From NCBI RefSeq assembly GCF_014651615.1, contig NZ_BMXF01000002.1:162264-226263 (forward strand): 64,000 nt of DNA. The letters are read 5' to 3'. The position numbers and the translations under genes are program-made. Position 1 is the first letter of the stretch. Every line of letters begins with the position of its first letter. This stretch comes from Persicitalea jodogahamensis (GTDB lineage Bacteria > Bacteroidota > Bacteroidia > Cytophagales > Spirosomataceae). The notes under the pieces were generated by a model. It had not been told where the DNA came from. It did no database searches and saw nothing but the letters and a program-made list of their open reading frames with translations. This document shows positions 53,890 through 62,732 of this stretch, one piece after another.

Positions 53890-55228
53890 ATTGATCCCAG
53901 TTGAGATTTTGTAAGTCTCCCATGAAGGGGATAGCGCCAAAACGCCCATTAAGGTAACCTCTTCTAATGTCGAGATCGTAGCGAATATCAAAATCACTTA
54001 ATGGATAAAGCTTAGTTTCACCTTGATCCTTTTCGACAAACCAAATTTCATCACGGCGAAAAATACTCTGATCCAGCAAGTTCGCTTCATGAGTTGTAAA
54101 AATGAACTGACCCTGAGTCTTTTGGTCCGAAACAAATTTTTTAACTAACTCTTTGAGAAGTACGGGATGTATACTCTGGTCGATTTCGTCAATTAAAACT
54201 ACGGATTCTGAGTTGAGTAGCTGAAAAAAGGCAGGAATCAACTCTAATAACCGATTTGTTCCATCAGATTCCTCACTTAAAAAGAACTCCACTGGGTTTC
54301 CTCTACTATCTTTATGTTCGCCTACAAATCTTTTTACTATTACTTCATCATTTTCAAGAGTTGCTATAATACTTTCTGATCCATCATCTGCTACGAGTGC
54401 TACTTCATTAACTTTATCTAGATCTTGTTTAATTTTTTCGTAAGAGACTTTGCTTCTTGCTACCAAGTCCATGTACGAGAACGATTTAATATTAGCTGAG
54501 GTGATGCCTGTCTTAAATGAACACATGGAAGAATTGGTGAAATCCATTAGTTCCTGCGATTTGATTAAAGCTAAAATTAACGAAGCTCCGGGCTTTGTAC
54601 TGGGGAATATTGCTATTAGATTAATTTGAAACCATTCAAATGCTTTTTTAATCTCAGAAAATCCTTCTTTTAGCTCAGAAAGAATATGTATCAATAACTC
54701 ATTACTATTAACTAGATTATTTTTGACAAATTCTAAATTATATACGTCCTTTTCAGTGAGAGAATAGTTTTTTGAAAAATCAATTTCAATTTCACCTTCT
54801 ATTTTTGTTCTATGAAAAATCAACTCATCTTTCGCATTATTCAAACCTGATCTATAAAGCCATTCCTCCAAGATCTCACCCTCATTAGTCTTAAAACCGA
54901 ATAAATAAACTACATCATTCTTAATGAACTCTACCTCGAACGATGTTGGAAGTTTTGAGTACTCCAATTCTAATTTATATTTTTTGACTTCATATAGGGT
55001 TTCTCTTCCACCTATTACTACAATTCTTTTTAAAACATAGATTGCCTTGATCAAATTAGACTTTCCTGCTCCATTAGCCCCATACAGAGCTGCCGTTTTG
55101 AGCAAATCTACAGAGTGGCGTTTATAGATATGATCCTTATGGTGCTTTTGGTCAACCCCGGCGAGCATATTGAATTCCGTCTCTTCCTTGAAGGATAGGA
55201 AATTGCTGACTATGAACCTTATGAGCAT
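53873..55228 (-). CDS. rloA: RloA/AbiLi-type AAA ATPase of a phage-defence pair
   Basis: A 451-residue SMC-like AAA15 ATPase. Walker A is TAALYGANGAGKSNLIKAIY (residues 50-57 around GANGAGKS), signature EESDGTNRLLELIPAFFQLL, and Walker B plus His-switch VVLIDEIDQSIHPVLLKELV, followed by GQFIFTTHEANLLDQSIFRR. The N-terminus MLIRFIVSNFLSFKEETEFN is the family start. It belongs to the RloA/AbiLi-type ATPases that pair with RloB/AbiLii. The gene is AT-rich (by eye well below 40% GC) compared with neighbours above 50%, a sign of recent acquisition. It is the first gene of the two-gene unit. Confidence 0.9.
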   Translation of the reverse strand: MLIRFIVSNFLSFKEETEFNMLAGVDQKHHKDHIYKRHSVDLLKTAALYGANGAGKSNLIKAIYVLKRIVVIGGRETLYEVKKYKLELEYSKLPTSFEVEFIKNDVVYLFGFKTNEGEILEEWLYRSGLNNAKDELIFHRTKIEGEIEIDFSKNYSLTEKDVYNLEFVKNNLVNSNELLIHILSELKEGFSEIKKAFEWFQINLIAIFPSTKPGASLILALIKSQELMDFTNSSMCSFKTGITSANIKSFSYMDLVARSKVSYEKIKQDLDKVNEVALVADDGSESIIATLENDEVIVKRFVGEHKDSRGNPVEFFLSEESDGTNRLLELIPAFFQLLNSESVVLIDEIDQSIHPVLLKELVKKFVSDQKTQGQFIFTTHEANLLDQSIFRRDEIWFVEKDQGETKLYPLSDFDIRYDLDIRRGYLNGRFGAIPFMGDLQNLNWDQYAEAE

Positions 55229-55279
55229 GTTATTTCAGTTTTAAAAGCACGATATCAAGAGATTTTTTCTCTCAGTATG

Positions 55280-55311
55280 CCTTATTTTTCCTTTTGAAAC
55301 ATAAAATAAGG
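55280..55311. repeat. Inverted repeat in the rloA upstream region
   Basis: CCTTATTTT (55280-55288) and AAAATAAGG (55303-55311) are 9-base arms about 50 bases upstream of the rloA start (55228). It could be an operator of the defence pair, or chance in AT-rich DNA. Confidence 0.35.
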
Positions 55312-55391
55312 AAAAATTATCAACTATTAGGTGAAAAATTCTCATTACATCATTACTTGTTTCGATAATTCGCCAACTGCTGGCGAGCCCG

Positions 55392-55817
55392 CTACTGAAT
55401 CTTATTTCGCATGAACGGCGTCCAGCCCAGTAAATAGCCCGGCAACCCCAGGGCTTGCCGCGTCCACTTCCAAAAATCAAAATGATCGGTGTGGCGGGTG
55501 ATCAATCCATTGCTGAATTCGAAGCGTGCCGTTACACTGTTGCGGACTTTTCTCCCGGTCTGGCTGAATACGTAATCGGCCACCCAGTGGGCGGAGCCGG
55601 TCGTCTCGTTTGCCTCAATGCTATCTACCGACACCGCCAGGTTACCCTTGCTGTTTTTGATCAGCATCCGCCACATAGTAGCGACTTCATCACCCCTTAA
55701 CTCTCCAAAGGCCGGGTCGGTAAAAACTACGTCAGGAGCATAGCAACTAGCCATTCCTTCGGCATCGGCCCGGGCAAATGATCCGTAAAATTTTTCGATC
55801 AGGGTTTTATTGTCCAT
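55392..55817 (-). CDS. NTF2-like / SnoaL-type small protein
   Basis: A 141-residue cytoplasmic protein from ATG 55817 (MDNKTLIEKFYGSFARADAE). The single cone-shaped domain has the SnoaL/NTF2 pattern: YGSFARADAEGMASCYAPDV then VFTDPAFGELRGDEVATMWR, AHWVADYVFSQTGRKVRNSV and HFDFWKWTRQALGLPGYLLG. Such proteins bind or isomerise small hydrophobic compounds; the substrate is unknown. The region to its left (55229-55391) is the upstream region of the defence pair. Confidence 0.85.
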   Translation of the reverse strand: MDNKTLIEKFYGSFARADAEGMASCYAPDVVFTDPAFGELRGDEVATMWRMLIKNSKGNLAVSVDSIEANETTGSAHWVADYVFSQTGRKVRNSVTARFEFSNGLITRHTDHFDFWKWTRQALGLPGYLLGWTPFMRNKIQ

Positions 55818-55945
55818 TGGGAGTTCTTTTTGGTGGTACTGATAAGCTACGGGCGAAAGAAAGGAAAAAAGTACCTTTGGGAATAGGGTACTACTCCCGG
55901 CCTGCTGGCTTTCCCCTCCGTAATAAAACAATTACCTGAAATTCA

Positions 55946-57541
55946 ATGAAAGTACAAAAAGTACCCTCCCGAAGTCCGATACTTCTTGCCAACCGATGGA
56001 GCCGAATGTTCAGATTTGTACTTTTCCTGGCCCTGACTTGCGGCGGGGCTGCCGTAAAGGCGCAGGAACAACCCACTTTTCACTACGTAGTTTCTTTTCC
56101 TAAGCCCGCTATGCATCAGTATCACGTCGAACTCCGCACCAATGGCTGGAACCGCGATACCCTGCAATTGAAAATGCCGGCCTGGATGCCGGGCTATTAT
56201 CAGCTGATGAACTACGCAAATAACGTGTTAGGCATAACGGCGCAAGATGAAAAAGGCCAAAACATTCCGATTGCCAAAACAGACGACAATTCGTGGGTAC
56301 TTTCAGGCATCAGGCAGAAAGCGATTATCCTAAACTATGATGTAAAAACCGACCGGCAATTTGTGGCCAACAGCTATGTTGACAGTACCCATGCCTACCT
56401 GATCCCCGGCAATACTTTCCTGTATGTGGATGGCTTTCTTCACCTGCCGGTATCCGTGGAAGTAGAGCCATATCCTGGATGGCCGAATATTGTGACGGGC
56501 CTGGACAATGTCGATCGTGAACCTGATAAGTACTTTGCCCGCGATTTTGACATCCTGTACGACTGCCCTTTCCTGATCGGTAATCTGGAATCGCTTCGTT
56601 CGTTCAAAGTCCGTGGTGTCGAGCACCGTTTCATTGGATACGCCATGGGCGATTTCGACCGGCAGGATTTCATGGATAAACTCGCAAAAGTTGTGGCGGT
56701 AGGTGTGGATATCATTGGAGATATTCCTTACCGGCAATACACATTCATTGGTATCGGGCCTGGTCGAGGGGGGATCGAGCACCTGAACAATACTACCGTA
56801 AGTTTCGATGGCAGTAACCTCCGGACTGCCGCTGGGATGAACCAAACGTTGAATTTTCTGGCGCACGAGTACTTTCACCATTACAACGTAAAGCGGATTA
56901 GACCTATGGAACTTGGTCCGTTCAACTACGATGCCGGTAGCCCTACCAACCTGCTGTGGGTAAGCGAAGGGCTGACGGTTTACTATGAGTATCTGATTGT
57001 GAAAAGAGCCGGCCTGGTGGATGAGGCGGGTCTGTTCGCTGATTTTGCGCAAAATATCCGGGCGGTTGAAAACAATCCCGGGCGTCATTTCCAGTCCCTG
57101 GTCCAGGCCAGTTATAGCACCTGGAAAGACGGCCCTTTCGGTACACAAGGCGATGCGGTGGGTAAAACCATATCATACTACGACAAGGGACCTGTAGTAG
57201 GGATGTTGCTGGACTTTGCGATACGGAACGCGACGCGTAACGAAAAGTCGCTTGACGACGTCATGCGTTTTTTATACAGGTACTACTATCAACAACAGCA
57301 GCGGGGATTTACCGATGCGGAGTTCCGGCAGGCTTGCGAAACGATTGCCGGCGCTCCACTTACCGAACTATTCGAGTACGTACATACTACCAAAGAATTG
57401 GATTACGACACCTACCTGGGCTACGCGGGTTTGAAATTGGATATTCGGGAAAGGCAGGGAAAGAAAGAAGTGGAGATCAGCCGCCTCCCGCAACCCGATT
57501 CCTTGCAGACTGCTATATTGAAGTCTTGGTTGGGGGATTAG
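55946..57541 (+). CDS. Exported M61 family peptidase lacking a PDZ domain
   Basis: A 531-residue glycyl-aminopeptidase-type protein with an N-terminal signal (MFRFVLFLALTCGGAAVKAQ near residue 21). The N-terminal beta-sandwich (YVVSFPKPAMHQYHVELRTN and MPAWMPGYYQLMNYANNVLG) leads to the zinc site in NFLAHEYFHHYNVKRIRPME (HExxH) with the third ligand in LLWVSEGLTVYYEYLIVKRA. Full-length M61 proteins are about 600 residues with a C-terminal PDZ; this one stops about 45 residues after YDTYLGYAGLKLDI and so lacks most of it. The start could also be the in-frame ATG of MFRF (56006). Confidence 0.88.
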   Translation: MKVQKVPSRSPILLANRWSRMFRFVLFLALTCGGAAVKAQEQPTFHYVVSFPKPAMHQYHVELRTNGWNRDTLQLKMPAWMPGYYQLMNYANNVLGITAQDEKGQNIPIAKTDDNSWVLSGIRQKAIILNYDVKTDRQFVANSYVDSTHAYLIPGNTFLYVDGFLHLPVSVEVEPYPGWPNIVTGLDNVDREPDKYFARDFDILYDCPFLIGNLESLRSFKVRGVEHRFIGYAMGDFDRQDFMDKLAKVVAVGVDIIGDIPYRQYTFIGIGPGRGGIEHLNNTTVSFDGSNLRTAAGMNQTLNFLAHEYFHHYNVKRIRPMELGPFNYDAGSPTNLLWVSEGLTVYYEYLIVKRAGLVDEAGLFADFAQNIRAVENNPGRHFQSLVQASYSTWKDGPFGTQGDAVGKTISYYDKGPVVGMLLDFAIRNATRNEKSLDDVMRFLYRYYYQQQQRGFTDAEFRQACETIAGAPLTELFEYVHTTKELDYDTYLGYAGLKLDIRERQGKKEVEISRLPQPDSLQTAILKSWLGD

Positions 57542-57584
57542 TACTTTCCTGCTGATCAAAAAATCGCGTGCATTCTCCACTTCT

Positions 57585-59936
57585 ATGTGGTCACAAACTT
57601 TGCGAAAATACATTTTACCCAAACTGAAAGTACTCAGTCGCTCCCGCTGGTTGCGGGCCATTCTGCTTTTCGTAGTAGTGGGCCTGGGGCTGGATGCTGC
57701 CTTTCCTTTCCATCCCAAAGTACCTTACTCTACCCAAATCCTGGCCGCCGACGGAACCGTACTACACGCTTTTCTGAGTAAGGATGATAAATGGCGTTTG
57801 CAAACGGAAGTGGCAGAAATCACTCCGCTATTGCGCAAAACACTCATTTACAAGGAAGATCGTTTTTTTGCCTGGCACCCTGGTGTCAATCCACTGGCGC
57901 TGGGACGGGCTGCCCTGCGGAACTTGTTAACGGGCCGGCGGACTTCCGGCGCCTCCACCATCACGATGCAGGTCGTGAGGCTGCTACAACCGCGCAAGCG
58001 AACCTATGGGAGCAAGTTTGTGGAGATACTACGCGCTATACAGTTAGAACTCCATTATTCTAAAACACAGATTTTGCAAATGTACCTCAATCTGGTGCCC
58101 TACGGGGGCAATATCGAAGGTATTAAAGCCGCCTCGCTGCTCTATTTTGGGAAGCCGCCGCAGTTGCTGAGTCTGGCTGAGATTACAGCTTTGGCAATCG
58201 TTCCCAACCGTCCGTCGAGCCTGCGGCCCGATAGACGACAAGGTAGTTTGCGGGTCGCTCGGAACCAATGGTTGCGTCGCTTTGAGAAGGAAAAGTTATT
58301 TGAAAAGAATATTATTGAAGATGCCCTGCGCGAGCCGTTGGATGTCAAACGCCGCGCCGCGCCGTGCGAGATACCGCACCTGGCCCTGCGTCTGAAAAGC
58401 GAGTTTCCAGATGAACCGACGATTCGCACTGCCATCCGCCCCCAAAAACAACGGCAGGTGGAGGAATTGGTAAAGAACTACGTGAATCGACTGCGGAGCA
58501 AGAATATCCACAATGCGGCGGTGTTGGTAGTCAATAATGAAACTGGGGCCGCAGAAGCCTACGTCGGCTCGGCGGATTTTGCCAATCCCTACGATGGCGG
58601 ACAGGTGGATGGCATCCGGGCGGTGCGCTCGCCGGGCAGCACGCTGAAGCCGCTGCTTTACGCCACAGCCTTCGACAAAGGCTTGCTGACGCAAAAAACG
58701 GTGCTTAATGACGTGCCGACCAATTTTGGTGGCTACGAGCCGGAGAATTTCGATCAGCGATTCAACGGACCGGTGACGGTGGAGTTTGCGTTGGCTAATT
58801 CGCTGAATGTACCCGCGGTAAAGATTTTGAAGGATGTGAGTACACCCGTTCTGGTGGAGCAATTGAAGAAAGCAGGCTTTCAGACGGTGAGTAAGCAATC
58901 GAAAGATCTGGGTCTGTCGCTCATCCTGGGGGGCTGCGGCGTGACGCTGGAAGAACTCACGCGGCTATTCGCCGCCTTTGCGAGGGAAGGGAAGGTGCGT
59001 CCGCTGACCTTTGGCTCGCCCACCGAATTGCCCAAAAAAAGTAAGATCAAGGGCAGCGAAATCGTTTCCCCCGGCGCGGCTTTCCTTATTACCAATGTCC
59101 TGACCCAAATTACGCGCCCCGATCTTCCTACCAATTTTGACAACACCTACCACTTGCCACGCATTGCCTGGAAGACGGGTACTTCCTACGGACGCCGCGA
59201 CGCGTGGAGTGTGGGGTATAACAAGCGGTACACGGTAGGCGTGTGGGTGGGAAATTTCTCGGGGCAGGGCGTTCCCGAACTAAGCGGAGCCGAAACGGCA
59301 ACGCCCTTGCTGTTTTCCATTTTCAACAGTCTCGATTACAACTCGCCCAAAGGCTGGTACCGTGCTCCCGATCCCGTGGCGGTGCGGCAGGTCTGCGCCG
59401 CGAGCGGCGACATTCCGGTTGAGTTCTGTACCAATAAAATTGTGGATTATCACCTGATGGGCGTGTCTCCCTACCGCCGCTGTACCCACCGGAAGTGGGT
59501 TTTTACGGATGTGGCGGGTAAGGTTTCGTACTGTCCGTATTGCTTACCTGCGGAAGGGTATGTCCGGCGATCTTTTCCCAACCTGGCGCCCGAATTGATT
59601 TCGTATTACGAATTCAAAAAACTACCCTACGAAAAAGAGCCGCCGCATAATGACACCTGCGAGCGGGTCTTCCACGACGGCGCCCCGATGATTGTGAGTC
59701 CGAACCAGGGGAGCGAATACTACCTCCGCACCGACGAGCCGCAACAACTGCTGCTGAGTTGTCAGGCGGCCAACAACGTAGAGGAGGTTTTCTGGTACGT
59801 CAACGACAAACTATTCCAAAAAAGCGGCCCCACCGAAGCAGTTTTCATGAGTCCGCCACCGGGACGCGTCAAGATTTCGTGTAGTGACGACAAAGGACGA
59901 AACACCGATATCTGGATTATGGTGAAGCGGTTGTAA
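57585..59936 (+). CDS. pbpC: Penicillin-binding protein 1C
   Basis: A 783-residue bifunctional peptidoglycan synthase anchored by one membrane helix (RWLRAILLFVVVGLGLDAA). The glycosyltransferase domain has the catalytic Glu in IYKEDRFFAWHPGVNPLALG, then RTSGASTITMQVVRLLQPRK and LNLVPYGGNIEGIKAASLLY. The transpeptidase domain has the Ser nucleophile in RSPGSTLKPLLYATAFDKG (SxxK), NSLNVPAVK and WKTGTSYGRRDAWSVGYNKR (KTG). A C-terminal PBP1C-specific domain with VCAASGDIPVEFCTNKIVDY and FHDGAPMIVSPNQGSEYYLR completes it. It follows the M61 gene by 43 bases on the same strand. Confidence 0.96.
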   Translation: MWSQTLRKYILPKLKVLSRSRWLRAILLFVVVGLGLDAAFPFHPKVPYSTQILAADGTVLHAFLSKDDKWRLQTEVAEITPLLRKTLIYKEDRFFAWHPGVNPLALGRAALRNLLTGRRTSGASTITMQVVRLLQPRKRTYGSKFVEILRAIQLELHYSKTQILQMYLNLVPYGGNIEGIKAASLLYFGKPPQLLSLAEITALAIVPNRPSSLRPDRRQGSLRVARNQWLRRFEKEKLFEKNIIEDALREPLDVKRRAAPCEIPHLALRLKSEFPDEPTIRTAIRPQKQRQVEELVKNYVNRLRSKNIHNAAVLVVNNETGAAEAYVGSADFANPYDGGQVDGIRAVRSPGSTLKPLLYATAFDKGLLTQKTVLNDVPTNFGGYEPENFDQRFNGPVTVEFALANSLNVPAVKILKDVSTPVLVEQLKKAGFQTVSKQSKDLGLSLILGGCGVTLEELTRLFAAFAREGKVRPLTFGSPTELPKKSKIKGSEIVSPGAAFLITNVLTQITRPDLPTNFDNTYHLPRIAWKTGTSYGRRDAWSVGYNKRYTVGVWVGNFSGQGVPELSGAETATPLLFSIFNSLDYNSPKGWYRAPDPVAVRQVCAASGDIPVEFCTNKIVDYHLMGVSPYRRCTHRKWVFTDVAGKVSYCPYCLPAEGYVRRSFPNLAPELISYYEFKKLPYEKEPPHNDTCERVFHDGAPMIVSPNQGSEYYLRTDEPQQLLLSCQAANNVEEVFWYVNDKLFQKSGPTEAVFMSPPPGRVKISCSDDKGRNTDIWIMVKRL

Positions 59937-59955
59937 AAGAGAAAGTATAAAGCAT

Positions 59956-59994
59956 AAAAGAGCCCGACCGGAATTCCGGTCGGACTCTTTTTTT
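59956..59994. terminator. Bidirectional terminator after pbpC
   Basis: Stem CCGACCGG / CCGGTCGG extended by GAG / CTC with one mismatch, 4-base loop, then a run of seven T. The DegP gene ends on the other side, convergent. Confidence 0.9.
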
Positions 59995-60042
59995 GAACCA
60001 GTTGACAAAAAACAAGAACTGTCAACTATTCACTGACAACAA

Positions 60043-61572
60043 TTACATTCTGAACCCGAAGGTGTAAACATCGGCAGGAGCATCAGCGTACACACCTTCA
60101 AACTGGACCATTGCGCCAGACTTGTCGGCAAGAGCGCTTTTGAGCTCATTGACAGAACTAATCTGCTTACCATTTACCTTCGTGATGATAAAGCCTTCGC
60201 TTACGCCGGCACGGGATAGCTTTCCGCCTTTGATATCCATGATCTTCACGCCGCCTTCAATTCTATAACGCGACAGGCGCTGCTTTTCAGGGGTAGTGAG
60301 GTTATCGAACTCAGCGCCAAGAGCATTCATGGCCACGGAGCTTTCGCTCTTCTTCACAATCTCGGAACCGCCCGTACGGTTGCGCAGCGTTACGGTGTAG
60401 TCCTTCTCTTTTCCGTCGCGATTTACGGTGACAGTCACCTTGTCGCCAGGGCGGTGCAGACCAATGGATTGCTGTAACTGAGGTATGGTATTGATAGTCA
60501 ATCCGTCGACCTTCACAACTACGTCACCTTGCTTAATGCCAGCTGCGGCTCCGGCACTGCCGTCTGAGAAATCTCTCACGTACACGCCTTCGCTTACTTT
60601 CACACCAAGCTCGTCGGCCTTCCGGCTGTCCAGATCTTCCAGGACAATACCCAGGTAACCGCGCTGTACATTACCATACTTGATAATATCGCCCGATACT
60701 TTCTTTACGATAGCCGAAGGAACTGCAAAAGCATATCCGGCAAAACTACCTGTAGGGCTTGCAATGGCCGTGTTAATGCCAATCAGTTCTCCTTTCAGGT
60801 TGACCAATGCACCACCACTGTTACCAGGGTTCACGACGGCATCAGTCTGGATGAATGCTTCCAGGGGAGAATCTCCTTCAAAATTGCTGTTGTTTTGTCC
60901 TCGACGGGCATACTCCTGACCGATAATTCCCAGACCACGTCCTTTGGCGCTTACGATACCCGCCGTCACGGTCGATTCCAAATCAAAGGGGTTACCCACA
61001 GCCACCACCCACTCGCCTACTTTGGCGGCGTCGGAATTTCCAAACACGATAGCGGGCAGGTCATTTTCTTCAATTTTAATTACGGCGATATCCGTCGATG
61101 GATCGGTTCCAACTACCTTGGCATTCACTTTCCGCTGGTTGTTCAGCGTCACTTCCAGTTCTTCGGAACCTTCTACCACGTGGTTGTTGGTCACTATGTA
61201 GCCGTCGCTGGTAATGATGACGCCCGAGCCACTGGCTTGTCCGCGCTGTGGCGCCTGACGCTGTCCCATCCCCCGATCGCCGAAGAATTCACGGAACATT
61301 TCGGGAATCTGAGAATTGACATCGCGAGCCTGACGCGTAATGGTGGACTTGATGTGGACTACCGTCGGCGTGGCTGTTTCGGCCGCGTAAGTAAAGTCGC
61401 CCGGCGTACCAGCGGGCATTCCGGTAGAAGTGAATTTCGCCAGGGTTTCAGAGGGTGCTTCCTTAAAGATAATATCACGGCCGTTGCCATCATCCAGCAA
61501 CTTGAAGCCCGCGATAGTGGTGGCGCTCGAGAGCAAACCAACCAAAACGATTGCTTTCCAATTTGTTTTCAT
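60043..61572 (-). CDS. DegP/HtrA-type periplasmic serine protease
   Basis: A 509-residue Do-family protease and chaperone. After an N-terminal hydrophobic signal/anchor (WKAIVLVGLLSSATTIAGFK) the trypsin-like domain has its triad in SDGYIVTNNHVVEGSEELEV (His), DPSTDIAVIKIEENDLPAIV (Asp) and TDAVVNPGNSGGALVNLKGE (Ser). Two PDZ domains follow: one near RGYLGIVLEDLDSRKADELG and one near SRYRIEGGVKIMDIKGGKLS, each with the carboxylate-binding loop. It degrades or refolds envelope proteins. The gene is followed upstream by a heat-shock gene (Hsp20), which supports a joint stress role by position only. Confidence 0.95.
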   Translation of the reverse strand: MKTNWKAIVLVGLLSSATTIAGFKLLDDGNGRDIIFKEAPSETLAKFTSTGMPAGTPGDFTYAAETATPTVVHIKSTITRQARDVNSQIPEMFREFFGDRGMGQRQAPQRGQASGSGVIITSDGYIVTNNHVVEGSEELEVTLNNQRKVNAKVVGTDPSTDIAVIKIEENDLPAIVFGNSDAAKVGEWVVAVGNPFDLESTVTAGIVSAKGRGLGIIGQEYARRGQNNSNFEGDSPLEAFIQTDAVVNPGNSGGALVNLKGELIGINTAIASPTGSFAGYAFAVPSAIVKKVSGDIIKYGNVQRGYLGIVLEDLDSRKADELGVKVSEGVYVRDFSDGSAGAAAGIKQGDVVVKVDGLTINTIPQLQQSIGLHRPGDKVTVTVNRDGKEKDYTVTLRNRTGGSEIVKKSESSVAMNALGAEFDNLTTPEKQRLSRYRIEGGVKIMDIKGGKLSRAGVSEGFIITKVNGKQISSVNELKSALADKSGAMVQFEGVYADAPADVYTFGFRM

Positions 61573-61730
61573 ACTGTGTATCGAGGTTTATTAGTGTAAG
61601 GTTGAAACGTCCCCGCCAGCGACTATCATTCCCGCCCTATGAGGATTTAACGATTTTTAACAAAAGTAATAACGTGGCTAAAAGAATCATACCGTTTATT
61701 TACAAACGGTTCCTCGTCAAGTACCTATAT

Positions 61731-61772
61731 AAAACGGAGGCGATTCCAAAAAGTTAGAATCGCCTCCGTTTT
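61731..61772 (-). terminator. Terminator after hsp20
   Basis: Stem AAAACGGAGGCGATT / AATCGCCTCCGTTTT, 15 perfect base pairs with a 12-base loop, 13 bases after the Hsp20 stop. Confidence 0.9.
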
Positions 61773-61784
61773 CAGTACGATTAC

Positions 61785-62303
61785 TTACGATATTTCAATA
61801 GTACGGCTGGGCTTCACTTTGGCTTCTTCGCGTTTGGGAAGGTCCACGTTTAGCACACCGTCGGTGTAAGTAGCGTTGATTTTCTCACCATCCACCGTGT
61901 TGGGAAGTGTGAAAGTACGCTGGAAGGAGGAGTAACTGAACTCGCGGCGGGTGTATTTGCCTTTTTTACGGTTTGGCTTCTGCGCCTCGCCATTCACCTT
62001 CTGTTCTTCACCGTTTTTGTTACCATGATCTTCGTAGTTATCAAACTCATCCTCCTGGCGCTTTTCAGCGGAAATGGTGAGGCGGTTATGATCAAGGTTG
62101 AGTTTGAAATCCGACTTGCTCAGGCCGGGAGCGGCTACTTCGATGTAGTAGCCGTCTTCATCCTCCCGTACGTTCACGGCGGGGGCGGTGCCGTTGAAGG
62201 TCGGCGTGAAAAGCTCATCCATCAGGTCTTTGCTGAAAAAGCTGTTGATCAGGCTGGGGTACTGATAAGAATCGTTGTTGCGGTTTCTGATTAAAGCGTT
62301 CAT
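61785..62303 (-). CDS. hsp20: Small heat-shock protein (Hsp20/alpha-crystallin)
   Basis: A 172-residue ATP-independent holdase. The N-terminus (MNALIRNRNNDSYQYPSLIN) leads to an alpha-crystallin domain: VNVREDEDGYYIEVAAPGLS, KSDFKLNLDHNRLTISAEKR, EFSYSSFQRTFTLPNTVDGE and NATYTDGVLNVDLPKREEAK. The Ile-x-Ile-type tail is present as RTIEIS at the very end. A 40-residue charged insertion (ENGEEQKVNGEAQKPNRKKG-like) lies in the loop before the last strands, longer than usual. It is followed by a terminator. Confidence 0.95.
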   Translation of the reverse strand: MNALIRNRNNDSYQYPSLINSFFSKDLMDELFTPTFNGTAPAVNVREDEDGYYIEVAAPGLSKSDFKLNLDHNRLTISAEKRQEDEFDNYEDHGNKNGEEQKVNGEAQKPNRKKGKYTRREFSYSSFQRTFTLPNTVDGEKINATYTDGVLNVDLPKREEAKVKPSRTIEIS

Positions 62304-62503
62304 AACTTAAATGGTTTTAATGTGAATGTCTGGTTTTGTATCTGTCATTTCTGACTTGTATTGGGGTATGTTGAATATTTATACCACAACTCAATTAACA
62401 CCAAATGGTGTCATTTTGACTTGAAATAAAAAACATCTTCACTCAATCGTGTCAAATTGTCGGTTTTTCGGCAGCTATTATTGCAGATTTTGCTAAGATG
62501 CAG

Positions 62504-62535
62504 TTCGTTAACGAAAAAAGCAGTTCGTTAACTAA
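62504..62535. promoter_or_regulatory. Paired 12-base palindromes upstream of hsp20
   Basis: TTCGTTAACGAA at 62504-62515 is a perfect palindrome; TTCGTTAACTAA at 62524-62535 is the same with one change, both within a 20-base direct repeat of GCAGTTCGTTAAC. It lies about 200 bases before the hsp20 start. Two operators spaced two helical turns apart suit a dimeric regulator. The rest of 62304-62732 is AT-rich and holds no gene that I see; a weaker inverted repeat ACACCA..TGGTGT is at about 62398-62411. Confidence 0.5.
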
Positions 62536-62674
62536 AAAAAATGATTGGTTGCCACGGTTTTCGTTTCGATGAACGTTGAAATTATTTATTCTTAGCTGAT
62601 TACAAAAAATCACTCACTCACTATTCCGTGCGTTCGTTTCCTTACAGTCTTAGCCACGGTGAAAGATAACCGTA

Positions 62675-62713
62675 CAAAAAACGCTTCCCCCACCAAGTGG
62701 CAGAGGAAGCGTT
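62675..62713 (-). terminator. Terminator after the immunity-like gene
   Basis: Stem AACGCTTCC / GGAAGCGTT around a 16-base loop; on the minus strand it is followed by TTTTT. It lies 20 bases after the gene at 62733. Confidence 0.8.
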
Positions 62714-62732
62714 AGATTAGTGCCGGGTTTTC

